This document shows positions 32,600-41,706 of a DNA stretch of 64,000 bases, piece by piece. Below the pieces are notes generated by a model. The model saw only the letters and a list, made by a program, of their open reading frames with translations, was not told where the DNA came from and did no database searches. The translations under genes were made by a program, and so were the position numbers. This DNA comes from an uncultured Eubacterium sp. GTDB taxonomy: Bacteria; Bacillota; Clostridia; Oscillospirales; Acutalibacteraceae. The stretch lies in the NCBI RefSeq assembly GCF_934525195.1, contig NZ_CAKSZA010000002.1, positions 1 through 64,000 on the forward strand, given 5' to 3'. Numbering within the stretch: the first letter of the stretch is position 1; each line of letters begins with the position of its first letter.

Positions 32600-34582
32600 T
32601 TGGCAAAGAAACAAGAATACGGAAACGAGAGTATTAAGTCATTAAAGGGCGCTGACCGTGTCAGAAAAAGACCTGCGGTTATTTTCGGCTCAGACGGTAT
32701 TGACGGTTGTCAGCACTCTATTTTTGAGATTATGTCAAACTCTATTGACGAAGCGAGAGAGGGTCACGGTACAAAAATTACCGTAACTCGTTTTCTTGAC
32801 GGCTCGGTTGAGGTTCAGGACCACGGTCGTGGAATTCCTGTTGATTACAATAAAAATGAGGATAAATATAACTGGGAACTTCTTTTCTGTGAACTTTATG
32901 CCGGCGGTAAATATGACAACGGCGGAGATAACTATGAGTTCTCACTCGGCTTGAACGGTCTCGGACTTTGTGCTACACAATATGCGTCCGAATATATGGA
33001 TGCAGAAATTAAAACTGACGGTTTCAAGTACAATCTTCATTTTGAACACGGTGAAAATGTCGGAGGCTTGCAAAAAGAACCTTACGGCAAAAGAGGCGAC
33101 ACCGGAACAAGAATCAGATGGAAGCCTGATTTGCAGGTGTTCACCGATATAAATGTGCCTGTTGAGTTTTATAAGGAAACTATGAAACGTCAGGCAATAG
33201 TTAACGATAAGATTAAGTTTATTTTCAAAAATCAACTTACCGCAACTCAATTTGAAACATTTGAATACTGCTATGAAAACGGTATCAAGGATTATGTTAC
33301 CGAGCTTGCAGGGGATAAGGCTTTCACGACTCCGCAGTATTGGGAGTGCGAGAGAGTCGGCAGAGACAGAGAAGATTTGAAAGATTATAAGCTGAAAATC
33401 AGAGCCGCTTTGTGCTTTTCTCTTGAAACACAACTAAAGGAATACTATCACAATTCATCATTCCTTGAACACGGAGGTGCTCCCGAAAAGGCGTTTAGAA
33501 GTGCTTTTGTAAATCAAATCAACGCTTATCTTAAATCGACTAATAAGTACAACAAAACCGATTCTCAAATTACTGTTCAGGATATTGAGGAATGTGTAAT
33601 CTTTGTTGTTTCATCGTTTTCTACTCAGACTTCGTACGAAAACCAAACAAAAAAGGCTATTACAAATAAGTTTATCCAAGAAGCTATGACCGATTTCTTC
33701 AGGAAACAGCTTGAGGTATATTTTATTGAAAATAAGATGGACGCAGACAAAATTGCAGACCAAATTTTGATAAATATGCGTTCTCGTGTTAAGGCTGAAA
33801 AAACAAGAAAAACTCTTAAAACAACCTTGCAGACAAAGGTGGATATGACAAATCGTATTCAAAAATTTGTCGATTGTAGGTCAAAAAATGTTGATGAGAG
33901 GGAACTGTTTATAGTAGAGGGTGACTCTGCTCTCGGTGCTTGTAAGCAGGCGAGAGATGCCAATTTCCAAGCGATTATTCCGGTCAGAGGTAAAATTCTT
34001 AATTGTCTTAAATCCGATTATGATAAGATATTTAAGAGCGATATTATAACCGATTTAATTAAGGTTCTCGGTTGCGGCGTTGAAGTAAAAAGCAAGGCGG
34101 CAAAGGATGTTTCGATGTTCGATATGGAGCAACTTCGTTGGAACAAAATTATGATTTGTACCGATGCCGATGTTGACGGATTCCAAATCAGAACACTTAT
34201 TTTGACAATGATTTATCGTCTTATGCCAAAACTTATTGACGAGGGCAAGGTTTATATTGCTGAATCTCCGCTTTATGAGGTCACTTGCAAAGACCAAACA
34301 TATTTTGCCTACAATGAAATTGAAATGGACGCAATCAAGGCTGAAATCGGCGATAATAAATACACTGTTCAGCGTTCAAAGGGTCTTGGTGAAAATGAGG
34401 CTGATATGATGTCACTCACCACTATGAACCCTGCAACAAGACGACTTATCAAGGTTAACCCGTGTGATGCACAGGCAACAAGTGAAATGTTTGATTTGCT
34501 CCTCGGCGACAATCTTGACGGAAGAAAAACATACATTGCCGACTACGGTCATTTGTACCTTGATGCGGCAGATGTAAGCTAA
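32600..34582 (+). CDS. parE: Type IIA topoisomerase subunit B (topoisomerase IV ParE type)
   Basis: This 660-residue ATPase subunit drives strand passage for chromosome decatenation. The GHKL ATPase region has ENxxD-like SNSIDEA near residue 47, DHGRGIPV near 73 and GLNGLG near 118-123. The TOPRIM domain has VEGDSALG near 444 and the metal-binding DADVDG near 523. The TTG at 32600, behind GGAGGG (32588-32593), is preferred over the ATG at 32573, which falls too near the promoter. It is followed 17 bases later by the A subunit. Gyrase and topoisomerase IV subunits are hard to tell apart by eye; the ParE call rests on the pairing and divergent sequence. Confidence 0.88.
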   Translation: MAKKQEYGNESIKSLKGADRVRKRPAVIFGSDGIDGCQHSIFEIMSNSIDEAREGHGTKITVTRFLDGSVEVQDHGRGIPVDYNKNEDKYNWELLFCELYAGGKYDNGGDNYEFSLGLNGLGLCATQYASEYMDAEIKTDGFKYNLHFEHGENVGGLQKEPYGKRGDTGTRIRWKPDLQVFTDINVPVEFYKETMKRQAIVNDKIKFIFKNQLTATQFETFEYCYENGIKDYVTELAGDKAFTTPQYWECERVGRDREDLKDYKLKIRAALCFSLETQLKEYYHNSSFLEHGGAPEKAFRSAFVNQINAYLKSTNKYNKTDSQITVQDIEECVIFVVSSFSTQTSYENQTKKAITNKFIQEAMTDFFRKQLEVYFIENKMDADKIADQILINMRSRVKAEKTRKTLKTTLQTKVDMTNRIQKFVDCRSKNVDERELFIVEGDSALGACKQARDANFQAIIPVRGKILNCLKSDYDKIFKSDIITDLIKVLGCGVEVKSKAAKDVSMFDMEQLRWNKIMICTDADVDGFQIRTLILTMIYRLMPKLIDEGKVYIAESPLYEVTCKDQTYFAYNEIEMDAIKAEIGDNKYTVQRSKGLGENEADMMSLTTMNPATRRLIKVNPCDAQATSEMFDLLLGDNLDGRKTYIADYGHLYLDAADVS

Positions 34583-34599
34583 AGGAGGTATTCGTTATT

Positions 34600-36840
34600 A
34601 TGGCAAGAAAAAAGAATAGCAGAGATAATGAAGCACAAACTCCTTTGGCAGATAATGTGCATATTCAGGACGCAGGACTGATTAAGGACGAAAAGATTAT
34701 TGACACTCTCAAATGGAACTATATGCCATATGCAATGAGTGTTATATTGTCCCGTGCGATTCCTGAAATTGACGGATTTAAACCGTCTCACAGAAAGCTA
34801 CTTTATACAATGTACAATATGGGACTTTTGCAAGGCGGAACAATTAAGAGTGCCAATATTGTCGGAAGAACAATGCAGCTTAACCCTCACGGTGACGCTT
34901 CAATCTATGAAACAATGATTAGATTGTCACGAGGCAACGAGAGCCTTTTGTATCCCTATGTTGAGTCAAAAGGTAACTTCGGTAAGGCTTACAGCAAAAA
35001 TATGATGTACGCCGCTTCTCGTTACACAGAGGCGAAACTTGCACCGATTGCAAAAGAACTTTTTGATGACATCAACAAAGATACGGTCGATTTTGTAGAT
35101 AACTATGATAATTCTATGAAGGAACCGACATTGTTGCCTGTAACTTTCCCATCTATTCTTGCGAATGTTACAACGGGTATCGCTGTAGGTATGGCATCAT
35201 CTATTGCTTCATTTAATCTTAAAGAACTTTGCGATACTACAATCGCACTTATCAAAAATCCTGATCATGATGTGTCCGAAACGTTGCTTGCACCGGATTT
35301 TGTCGGCGGCGGATATATCATTTATGATAAGGACGAATTAGACAGGATTTACAAAACAGGCAGAGGCTCTGTAAAAGTGCGTGCAAGATACACTTATGAT
35401 AAGTCATATAATTGTATCGATGTCACTCAAATTCCGCCAACAACAACTTGCGAGGCTATTATCGACAAAGTTGTTGAGCTTGTTAAATCAAATAAGATTA
35501 AAGAAATCTCGGATATTCGTGATGAAACAGACCTCAAAGGTTTGCGTATAACACTTGATTTGAAGCGTGGTGTTGACCCTGACGCTTTTATGACAAAACT
35601 GTACAAACTCACTCCGCTTGAAGATACATTTTCTTGTAATTTTAATGTGCTTATAAACGGTTATCCAAAGGTTCTTGGTGTAAATGATATTCTCAAAGAG
35701 TGGATTAATTTCAGACTTGAATGTGTAAAAAGACGCACACAGTTTACACTTAATAAAAAGGCTGAAAGATTGCATTTGCTTCAAGGTCTTGAAAAGATAC
35801 TTCTTGATATTGACAAGGCAATTAAGATTATTCGTAACACCGAAAGCGAAGCCGATGTTGTGCCAAACCTTATGATTGGCTTTGGAATTGACAAAATTCA
35901 AGCCGAATATGTTGCGGAAATCAAGCTCAGACATCTCAACAGAGAATATATTTTAAAGCGTACAAAGGATATTGAGTCCCTTAAAGCAGAAATCGAGGAA
36001 CTTCAAGCTATTCTTGACAGTAAAAATAAACTTAAAAAGATTATTATTAAGGAACTTAACGAAGTTGCCGATAAATATTCGGGCGAAAGAAAATCGGAAA
36101 TTCTTTATGAGGTTGAAGAATTTGATGCTTCTGTCGAGGCTGAAGTGCCTGACTATCCTGTTACTTTGTTTATTACAAAAGAGGGATACCTTAATAAAAT
36201 CAGAACAGCCAATCTGCGTATGTCGGGTGAACAAAAGGTAAAGGAGGGCGACGAGGTTGAAACAACTTTTGAGTGCTCAAACAAAGATGAACTTTTGGTG
36301 TTCACCGATAAAGGACAGGTTTATAAGGCAAAAGTTGACGACTTTCCTGACGGCAAGGCGTCTCAACTCGGTATTTATGTTGCCGGCAAACTTGAGATGG
36401 AGCAAGACGAAAAGGTTGTTTATATCTGCGTAATCAAGGAATATGTCGGATATATGATTTTTGTTTTTGAAAACGGCAAAGTTGCAAAGGTTGACATCAC
36501 CGCTTATCAAACAAAGACCAACAGAAAGAAACTCTTAAAAGCTTATTCGCTTAAATCTCCGCTTGCTTGCATTGAGTATATCGAGGAAGATTGCGAACTT
36601 GTACTTTGTTCTACAAGCGGAAGAATGTTGATTTTGAACACGGGAGCGCTTACGCCTAAGTCGTCAAAGGACACAATCGGCGTTTCCGTTATGACACAGA
36701 AGAAGAACCATAAGGTTGAATCTATGCATCATTATGAGGACGGCGAGTTTGAAAAAGCATGGAGATTCAGAACCAAAAATCTGCCTGCTGCCGGCGCTTT
36801 GCCGACCCCTGCGGACAATGCCGCACAAATAACATTTTGA
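34600..36840 (+). CDS. parC: Type IIA topoisomerase subunit A (topoisomerase IV ParC type)
   Basis: This 746-residue DNA cleavage-rejoining subunit has the catalytic tyrosine in AASRYTEAKL (R141, Y142) within the winged-helix domain. The N-terminal SRAIPEIDGFKPSHRKLLY and PHGDASIYETM blocks are where quinolone-type inhibitors contact the homologues. A coiled-coil segment lies at residues about 445-500. The C-terminal beta-propeller is short and degenerate compared with GyrA, supporting ParC. AAAGGAGG precedes the ATG. It is co-transcribed with the B subunit. Confidence 0.88.
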   Translation: MARKKNSRDNEAQTPLADNVHIQDAGLIKDEKIIDTLKWNYMPYAMSVILSRAIPEIDGFKPSHRKLLYTMYNMGLLQGGTIKSANIVGRTMQLNPHGDASIYETMIRLSRGNESLLYPYVESKGNFGKAYSKNMMYAASRYTEAKLAPIAKELFDDINKDTVDFVDNYDNSMKEPTLLPVTFPSILANVTTGIAVGMASSIASFNLKELCDTTIALIKNPDHDVSETLLAPDFVGGGYIIYDKDELDRIYKTGRGSVKVRARYTYDKSYNCIDVTQIPPTTTCEAIIDKVVELVKSNKIKEISDIRDETDLKGLRITLDLKRGVDPDAFMTKLYKLTPLEDTFSCNFNVLINGYPKVLGVNDILKEWINFRLECVKRRTQFTLNKKAERLHLLQGLEKILLDIDKAIKIIRNTESEADVVPNLMIGFGIDKIQAEYVAEIKLRHLNREYILKRTKDIESLKAEIEELQAILDSKNKLKKIIIKELNEVADKYSGERKSEILYEVEEFDASVEAEVPDYPVTLFITKEGYLNKIRTANLRMSGEQKVKEGDEVETTFECSNKDELLVFTDKGQVYKAKVDDFPDGKASQLGIYVAGKLEMEQDEKVVYICVIKEYVGYMIFVFENGKVAKVDITAYQTKTNRKKLLKAYSLKSPLACIEYIEEDCELVLCSTSGRMLILNTGALTPKSSKDTIGVSVMTQKKNHKVESMHHYEDGEFEKAWRFRTKNLPAAGALPTPADNAAQITF

Positions 36841-36856
36841 TAAATTAAAAAAAGGC

Positions 36857-36885
36857 TTGCATTATGTATTTTATTATGTTATAAT
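36857..36885 (+). promoter_or_regulatory. Promoter of secG
   Basis: TTGCAT (36857-36862) and TATAAT (36880-36885) are separated by 17 bases, with secG starting at 36919. Confidence 0.75.
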
Positions 36886-36918
36886 GCAGTAGTCGAAAAT
36901 TCTAATGGAGGAAATATT

Positions 36919-37167
36919 ATGCTCTGGTATCATTACGTATTTGGTGCAGTTCTTATTGTTGCATCAGTTATTATTACAATTATTGTCCTTATGCAAGAGG
37001 GCAGATCATCAAACCTTTCCGGCGTTATTGGCGGCAGCTCAGAGTCTTACGGCAGTAAGTCAAAAGGTATGACAAACGAAAAGAAGCTTGAAAGAGTAAC
37101 AAAGTGGTTTATTGCATTCTTCTTTGTTCTTGTTTTGGCAGCATTTTTGGTATTTCTTTTTGTATAA
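36919..37167 (+). CDS. secG: Preprotein translocase subunit SecG
   Basis: This 82-residue small membrane protein of the SecYEG channel has two membrane helices (residues about 4-25 and 58-80). A glycine/serine-rich cytoplasmic loop carries the family pattern LMQEGRSSNLSGVIGG. GGAGG precedes the ATG by 7 bases. It has its own promoter and terminator and forms a single-gene unit between parC and the exonuclease gene. The length is normal for the family. Confidence 0.93.
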   Translation: MLWYHYVFGAVLIVASVIITIIVLMQEGRSSNLSGVIGGSSESYGSKSKGMTNEKKLERVTKWFIAFFFVLVLAAFLVFLFV

Positions 37168-37177
37168 CAGTTAAGTA

Positions 37178-37206
37178 ATAACCTTGCGTTATGCAAGGTT
37201 ATTTTT
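37178..37206 (+). terminator. Terminator after secG
   Basis: ATAACCTTGC (37178-37187) pairs perfectly with GCAAGGTTAT (37193-37202) around a 5-base loop, then TTTTG. Confidence 0.88.
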
Positions 37207-37222
37207 GTTTTGAGGTTAGAAA

Positions 37223-38095
37223 TTGAATTATATTATATTTGATTTGGAATGGAATAACGCTTATAGCTATGCAAAAAAAGGTTTTATGAACGAAATCATA
37301 GAAATAGGCGCAGTAAAATTGAATGAAAGACTTGAGATTGTCGACACCTTTAAGCAACTTATTTTGCCGAAAATTACAAAAAAACTCTCCGGTAGATGCA
37401 AAAGTCTTACTAATATTACAAACGAAGAGTTGAAACAAAACGGTATTCCTTTTGCTGATGCTATCAAGGATTTTTCAAGATGGAGCAGGGGAGACGGCAA
37501 TGTTTTTATGTCGTGGAGCAATTCCGATTTGTACGTTCTTACCAATAATTATCAAACTTTTTTGGGCAATTTGAACATTGATTTCATCACAAAATATTGC
37601 GATGCTCAAAAATATTGTATGTCTTTTATCAAGAGGGAAAACAATAACCAAATTTCTCTTGCGGATTGCGGAGAAACTTTTGGAATTGAAATTGATGTAG
37701 ACAAGCTTCACCGTGCACTCACGGATTGCTATTTAACCGCCGAGTGTTTAAAAAAAGTGTTTGATAAGGATAAACTTCAAAATTACATTCATGATTGTGA
37801 CAGTTCGTTTTTTGAACGCCTTATTTATAAACCGTATCTTATCGTCAAGCCTGTAACTCAACTTTTTGATGTTTACAAGCAAGACCTTTTGTGCCCTGTG
37901 TGCAAGAGCAAAATGGTGCGTTTGAAAGACTTTGAGTGTGTCAACAAGTCGTTTAGATGTCCTGCTAAGTGCAAGAAATGCGGAAAAACTTATTGGACAA
38001 CCGTCAGAGCGAAAAAAACATATGATACTGTTGAGGTGAATCAACGCAGTATTGAAATGAACAGAAAAAAAGCAAAAAGGATAAAGAAGGATTAA
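37223..38095 (+). CDS. DEDDh-type 3'-5' exonuclease with C-terminal zinc ribbon
   Basis: The N-terminal 180 residues form an RNase T or KapD-like exonuclease. The acidic motifs are FDLEW (D7, E9) at the start, SWSNSDLYVL in the middle and the third HRALTDCYLTAEC (H165, D169). The C-terminal quarter carries CPVCKSKM and CPAKCKKCGK, a zinc-ribbon pattern, and a basic lysine-rich tail, so it probably binds nucleic acid. The start is TTG at 37223, behind GAGGT. It stands between secG and the PBP gene. The RNA or DNA substrate is not known. Confidence 0.82.
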   Translation: MNYIIFDLEWNNAYSYAKKGFMNEIIEIGAVKLNERLEIVDTFKQLILPKITKKLSGRCKSLTNITNEELKQNGIPFADAIKDFSRWSRGDGNVFMSWSNSDLYVLTNNYQTFLGNLNIDFITKYCDAQKYCMSFIKRENNNQISLADCGETFGIEIDVDKLHRALTDCYLTAECLKKVFDKDKLQNYIHDCDSSFFERLIYKPYLIVKPVTQLFDVYKQDLLCPVCKSKMVRLKDFECVNKSFRCPAKCKKCGKTYWTTVRAKKTYDTVEVNQRSIEMNRKKAKRIKKD

Positions 38096-38189
38096 TTTTA
38101 CAATATTTTGTTAATATTTAAAATACTTCTTTATTTTTTTGTTATTATATATTATAATAAATCTATATTGCTTGAAGGAGGCTGATTTC

Positions 38190-40661
38190 GTGGCGAATAA
38201 AGATTATGATGATCTTCTTGAGTCTTTTATGAACAATTCACAAAAGGCTTATAACGACGACAGAGAAACACGAAAAAAGAACGGCGGAAAATTACCGTCT
38301 GCCTATAATACTTTTTCAAATACAGACAATGGCAAGAAATCCAAAGCAGGATATTCAACCTCTGTTAATACAAACAAAAACAAAGGCGGCAAAAAGAACA
38401 ACAAAAACAAAACTTCGGGTCAAAAGGCACTTGAGGGATTAGGAAAAGTTCTTTTGGGCATTGTTCTTGTAATTGCAGTTGTTGGCATCATCTGTTCTTC
38501 CGTACTTTTTGTTTACGGATTTTCCGTTGTTCACGGTGATGTTGTTTTCAATCTTGAGGACGAGGCATCAAGTCAAAATCAAACTTCGTTTATTTATGGC
38601 TACGATAACAATAACAAACTTATCGAAATCACTCGACTTCACGGTGAGGAAAATCGTATTTGGCTCGATAAAAACGATATGACAAAATATATGTCAAAGG
38701 CGTTTATTGCTATCGAAGATGAGCGATTTGAAAAGCACCACGGTGTTGACTGGAAACGAACCATCGGCGTTATGGTTAAACCGTCTAACAGCGGACAGGG
38801 TGGTTCAACAATCACTCAACAACTTATCAAGAACCTTACCGATGAAAACGATGTAACATTTATCCGTAAGTTTAACGAGATTCTTTCTGCTCTCAATTTG
38901 GAAAAGCATTATTCCAAAGATGAGATTATGGAAGCGTATCTCAACACGATTTATTTGTCGCACGGTTGCTATGGTGTAAAAACAGCGGCAGAAACATATT
39001 TTGGTAAAGAGGTTAAGGACCTTAATATTGCCGAATGTGCTTGTATAGCAAGTATAACCCAGTTCCCGACAAAGTACGACCCTCTTCTCAATCCGGAAAA
39101 TAATAGACAGCGTCAGCTTCGTGTTCTTAAGAAAATGCTTGAAAAAGGATTTATTTCTCAACAAGAATATGACGAAGCTGTTGCATATAAAATGGTGTTC
39201 ACCAACTCTCCCGATTATAAGGGCAGTCAAATCAAAAAGTCTGCTTCTGAGAAAAAGCAGGCAGAAAAAGTTAATTCTTACTACACCGACTATGTAATCG
39301 ACCAAGTAATCAATGACCTTCAAAATGCAGGTTACAGCGCCAAGAAAGCAAAGAAACTCATTTACGGCGGCGGATTGAAAATTTATTCTGCTATTGATTT
39401 TGATGTTCAAAACGCTATCGAGGATGTATATGAGAATTACAGAAAGATGCCTGACGAAACAGTACAAGGTGCTTGCGTAATTATGGATTATCACGGCAGA
39501 ATTCTCGGTATGGTCGGCGGAACAGGCAAGAAAAAGGCGAACCGTGTACTTAACCGTGCATGGCAGTCAAAGCGTCAGCCGGGTTCTGTTATCAAACCTC
39601 TTGCCGTATATGGCCCTGCACTTGAAAAGACTTTGCAGGACGGCGACACAAATGTTTATTGGTCAACTCCGACTAAGGACGCACCGCTTACAAAGATTGA
39701 CGGCAAACCGTGGCCGACAAATGAGGGCGGCTCATATTCGGGTCAAACAATCACGGTTCAAAAGGGTCTTGCTCTTTCAAAGAATACAATTTCTGCAAGA
39801 ACACTTGACAAAATCGGAACAACTTATTCATATGAATTCCTTACAAATAAGTTCCACCTTTCAACTCTTACTGTTCAGGACTGTGACCTTGCTCCTTTGG
39901 CAACAGGCTCAATGACTTATGGTGTAACCGTACTTGAAATGACAGCCGCTTATCAAGCGTTTGGCAATGGCGGTTATTATTACGAGGGCTATAGCTATTA
40001 TAAAATTGAAGATGCTCAGGGCAATGTTATTCTTGAAAAGAATCCTGAAAAAGACAAGGAAGTTGCTTTGTCCGAGAATACTTCTTGGGTTATGAACAAG
40101 ATGCTTCAAACAGTTATGACAGAGGGTACAGGTCGTTCGTATAAGATTGACGGTGTTGAGTGTATGGGCAAAACAGGTACAACAACAGGTTCAAACGACC
40201 GTTGGTTCTTTGGCGGTACTCCTGAATATATCGGTGGTGTTTGGTATGGGTACGATAAGAACAAGGAAGTTGTTTATCGTCTTTCCGCAAACCCATCAGG
40301 TACAATTTGGAACACCATTATGAAAGAAATCTATGAGAAGAAGGGAAAGAATGTCAAAAAATTCCCTGAATGTGACGGAATTGTTCACAAGGAATATTCT
40401 TCGAACGGACTTCTTCGCAGCGGAACGGGCAGATGGGGCTGGTTTGATGTAAACAACTTGCCAAAAACCGCCTCAAACGATTATTTGAGCGACTATGATT
40501 CGGATAATTCATACAACAGAAGATATTCCACAACAAAGCGCAGGGAAGATTATACCGAAGATAATTCCGATGACGATTCAAATGACGACATCGAAAATCC
40601 TGATGAAAATCCCGATGATTCAAATGATGATGAATCAGGGGATAATTCGGACGAAAATTAA
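38190..40661 (+). CDS. Class A penicillin-binding protein (GT51 + transpeptidase)
   Basis: This 823-residue bifunctional peptidoglycan synthase has a basic, asparagine-rich cytoplasmic tail (1-85), a membrane anchor (about 87-112) and a glycosyltransferase domain. That domain carries AIEDERF (catalytic E176) and GGSTITQQLIKN. The transpeptidase domain has the active serine in QPGSVIKP, the SKN motif in LSKNTIS, and KTGTT. The C-terminal tail of about 45 residues is very acidic. The GTG at 38190 is chosen because AAGGAGG lies 8 bases upstream; an upstream ATG at 38139 has no ribosome site. It is probably of the PBP1A type. Confidence 0.92.
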   Translation: MANKDYDDLLESFMNNSQKAYNDDRETRKKNGGKLPSAYNTFSNTDNGKKSKAGYSTSVNTNKNKGGKKNNKNKTSGQKALEGLGKVLLGIVLVIAVVGIICSSVLFVYGFSVVHGDVVFNLEDEASSQNQTSFIYGYDNNNKLIEITRLHGEENRIWLDKNDMTKYMSKAFIAIEDERFEKHHGVDWKRTIGVMVKPSNSGQGGSTITQQLIKNLTDENDVTFIRKFNEILSALNLEKHYSKDEIMEAYLNTIYLSHGCYGVKTAAETYFGKEVKDLNIAECACIASITQFPTKYDPLLNPENNRQRQLRVLKKMLEKGFISQQEYDEAVAYKMVFTNSPDYKGSQIKKSASEKKQAEKVNSYYTDYVIDQVINDLQNAGYSAKKAKKLIYGGGLKIYSAIDFDVQNAIEDVYENYRKMPDETVQGACVIMDYHGRILGMVGGTGKKKANRVLNRAWQSKRQPGSVIKPLAVYGPALEKTLQDGDTNVYWSTPTKDAPLTKIDGKPWPTNEGGSYSGQTITVQKGLALSKNTISARTLDKIGTTYSYEFLTNKFHLSTLTVQDCDLAPLATGSMTYGVTVLEMTAAYQAFGNGGYYYEGYSYYKIEDAQGNVILEKNPEKDKEVALSENTSWVMNKMLQTVMTEGTGRSYKIDGVECMGKTGTTTGSNDRWFFGGTPEYIGGVWYGYDKNKEVVYRLSANPSGTIWNTIMKEIYEKKGKNVKKFPECDGIVHKEYSSNGLLRSGTGRWGWFDVNNLPKTASNDYLSDYDSDNSYNRRYSTTKRREDYTEDNSDDDSNDDIENPDENPDDSNDDESGDNSDEN

Positions 40662-40668
40662 TATTAAA

Positions 40669-40704
40669 AATAATAGGAAAATCAAATTTGGTTTTCCTAT
40701 TATT
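40669..40704 (+). terminator. Hairpin between the PBP gene and ruvX
   Basis: AATAATAGGAAAA (40669-40681) pairs perfectly with TTTTCCTATTATT (40692-40704) around a 10-base loop. There is no T tract after the stem apart from its own end, and it runs into the ruvX ribosome site. It could be a weak terminator or affect ruvX translation. Confidence 0.5.
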
Positions 40705-40715
40705 AATGAGGAAAT

Positions 40716-41126
40716 ATGAAAATAATGTCGATTGATTACGGAGATGTCAGAACAGGTGTTGCGATATCTGACATAAGAGGAATTCTCGCATCTCCGCTTT
40801 GCGTTATAAAAGAAAGCTATCAACCAAAACTTGTTGATAAAATAATTGAACTTATTGGTGAGAATAAAGCTGAAAAAGTTGTTATCGGTCTGCCGAGAAA
40901 TATGGACGGCACCTACGGTTACCGTTGTGATGAGTGTAAATCGCTCGGTGAGGCAATAGCTGAAAAATCCGATGTTAAAATTGCTTTTGAAGATGAACGA
41001 CTCACAACGGTTATGGCTCATAACATTTTGTCGGATAACAATGTTCGTGGTGCAAAGAGAAAACAAACTGTTGACGCTGTGTCGGCGGTTATGATTCTTC
41101 AAAGCTATCTTGATAAAAACAAGTAA
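40716..41126 (+). CDS. ruvX: Putative Holliday junction resolvase RuvX (YqgF)
   Basis: This 136-residue RNase H-fold nuclease has MSIDYGDVRTGVAISD at the start, with the first catalytic aspartate (D6). IGLPRNMDG follows in the middle, then FEDERLTT and, near the end, KRKQTVDAVSAVMILQSYL with the last acidic residue. Homologues act in 16S rRNA 5'-end maturation and possibly in recombination. GAGGAAAT precedes the ATG. It is in line with the PBP gene upstream and the M50 peptidase downstream. Confidence 0.93.
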   Translation: MKIMSIDYGDVRTGVAISDIRGILASPLCVIKESYQPKLVDKIIELIGENKAEKVVIGLPRNMDGTYGYRCDECKSLGEAIAEKSDVKIAFEDERLTTVMAHNILSDNNVRGAKRKQTVDAVSAVMILQSYLDKNK

Positions 41127-41166
41127 TTTTATATAAAACTTCGCCGTATTTTTATATGGTGATAGT

Positions 41167-41706
41167 TTGAAATTTAAACTTTTTGATGTAGAATTTGAAG
41201 TTAGCTTTTTGTTTTTCGTCATAATATGCACGGCTTTGATTGCAAATAATTATGAATTTATTTATGTTTTGCTTTTTTCGTCACTTCACGAATTAGGGCA
41301 TATTGTTTCACTTTATTTGCTTGGCGGAAAGGCTGACAAAATCACAATTTCGTTTTACGGAATCGGATTGAAACACAGTTCCGATTTGCCTGTTTCAAGA
41401 GAAATATTGTTCTTGCTTTCGGGCATACTGATAAATTTGCTTTTTGTTATGTTTAATATAAAGCGAGATATAAACCTTGCATTGCTTGTAATTAACGCTC
41501 TGCCGATTTATCCGCTTGATATGGGCAGATGTTTAAAGCTTGTGCTTGAAAAATATTTTGATTTTAGAATATCGTATTTTTTTATGTATGTTTTGAGTGC
41601 AGTCGCTCTTGTACTGTTGGTCGGATATTCTTTTTATTGCAAAAAGTTCAGTCTGCTGATTATTTCGGCATATTTGGCTTATTGGCTTTTTAGAGGTAAT
41701 TTATGA
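41167..41706 (+). CDS. M50-family membrane metalloprotease (SpoIVFB-like)
   Basis: This 179-residue intramembrane zinc protease has the active-site HELGH at residues about 41-45 in a membrane helix and the second motif NALPIYPLDMGR near 112-123, with the third metal ligand in the aspartate. About five hydrophobic segments are present. Such short M50 enzymes resemble SpoIVFB, which activates sigma-K during sporulation, but other substrates are possible. The start is TTG at 41167, behind GGTGAT. It overlaps the radical-SAM gene by four bases. Confidence 0.85.
   Translation: MKFKLFDVEFEVSFLFFVIICTALIANNYEFIYVLLFSSLHELGHIVSLYLLGGKADKITISFYGIGLKHSSDLPVSREILFLLSGILINLLFVMFNIKRDINLALLVINALPIYPLDMGRCLKLVLEKYFDFRISYFFMYVLSAVALVLLVGYSFYCKKFSLLIISAYLAYWLFRGNL

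Noticed and set aside
32573..32602. ATG at 32573 as the start of the topoisomerase B subunit
   Set aside because: It lies 9 bases after the -10 box of the promoter and has no ribosome site, while GGAGGG is well placed before the TTG at 32600.
40669..40704. Hairpin before ruvX as a riboswitch
   Set aside because: It is a simple perfect stem without complex structure; a weak terminator or a translation-modulating hairpin is the simpler reading.
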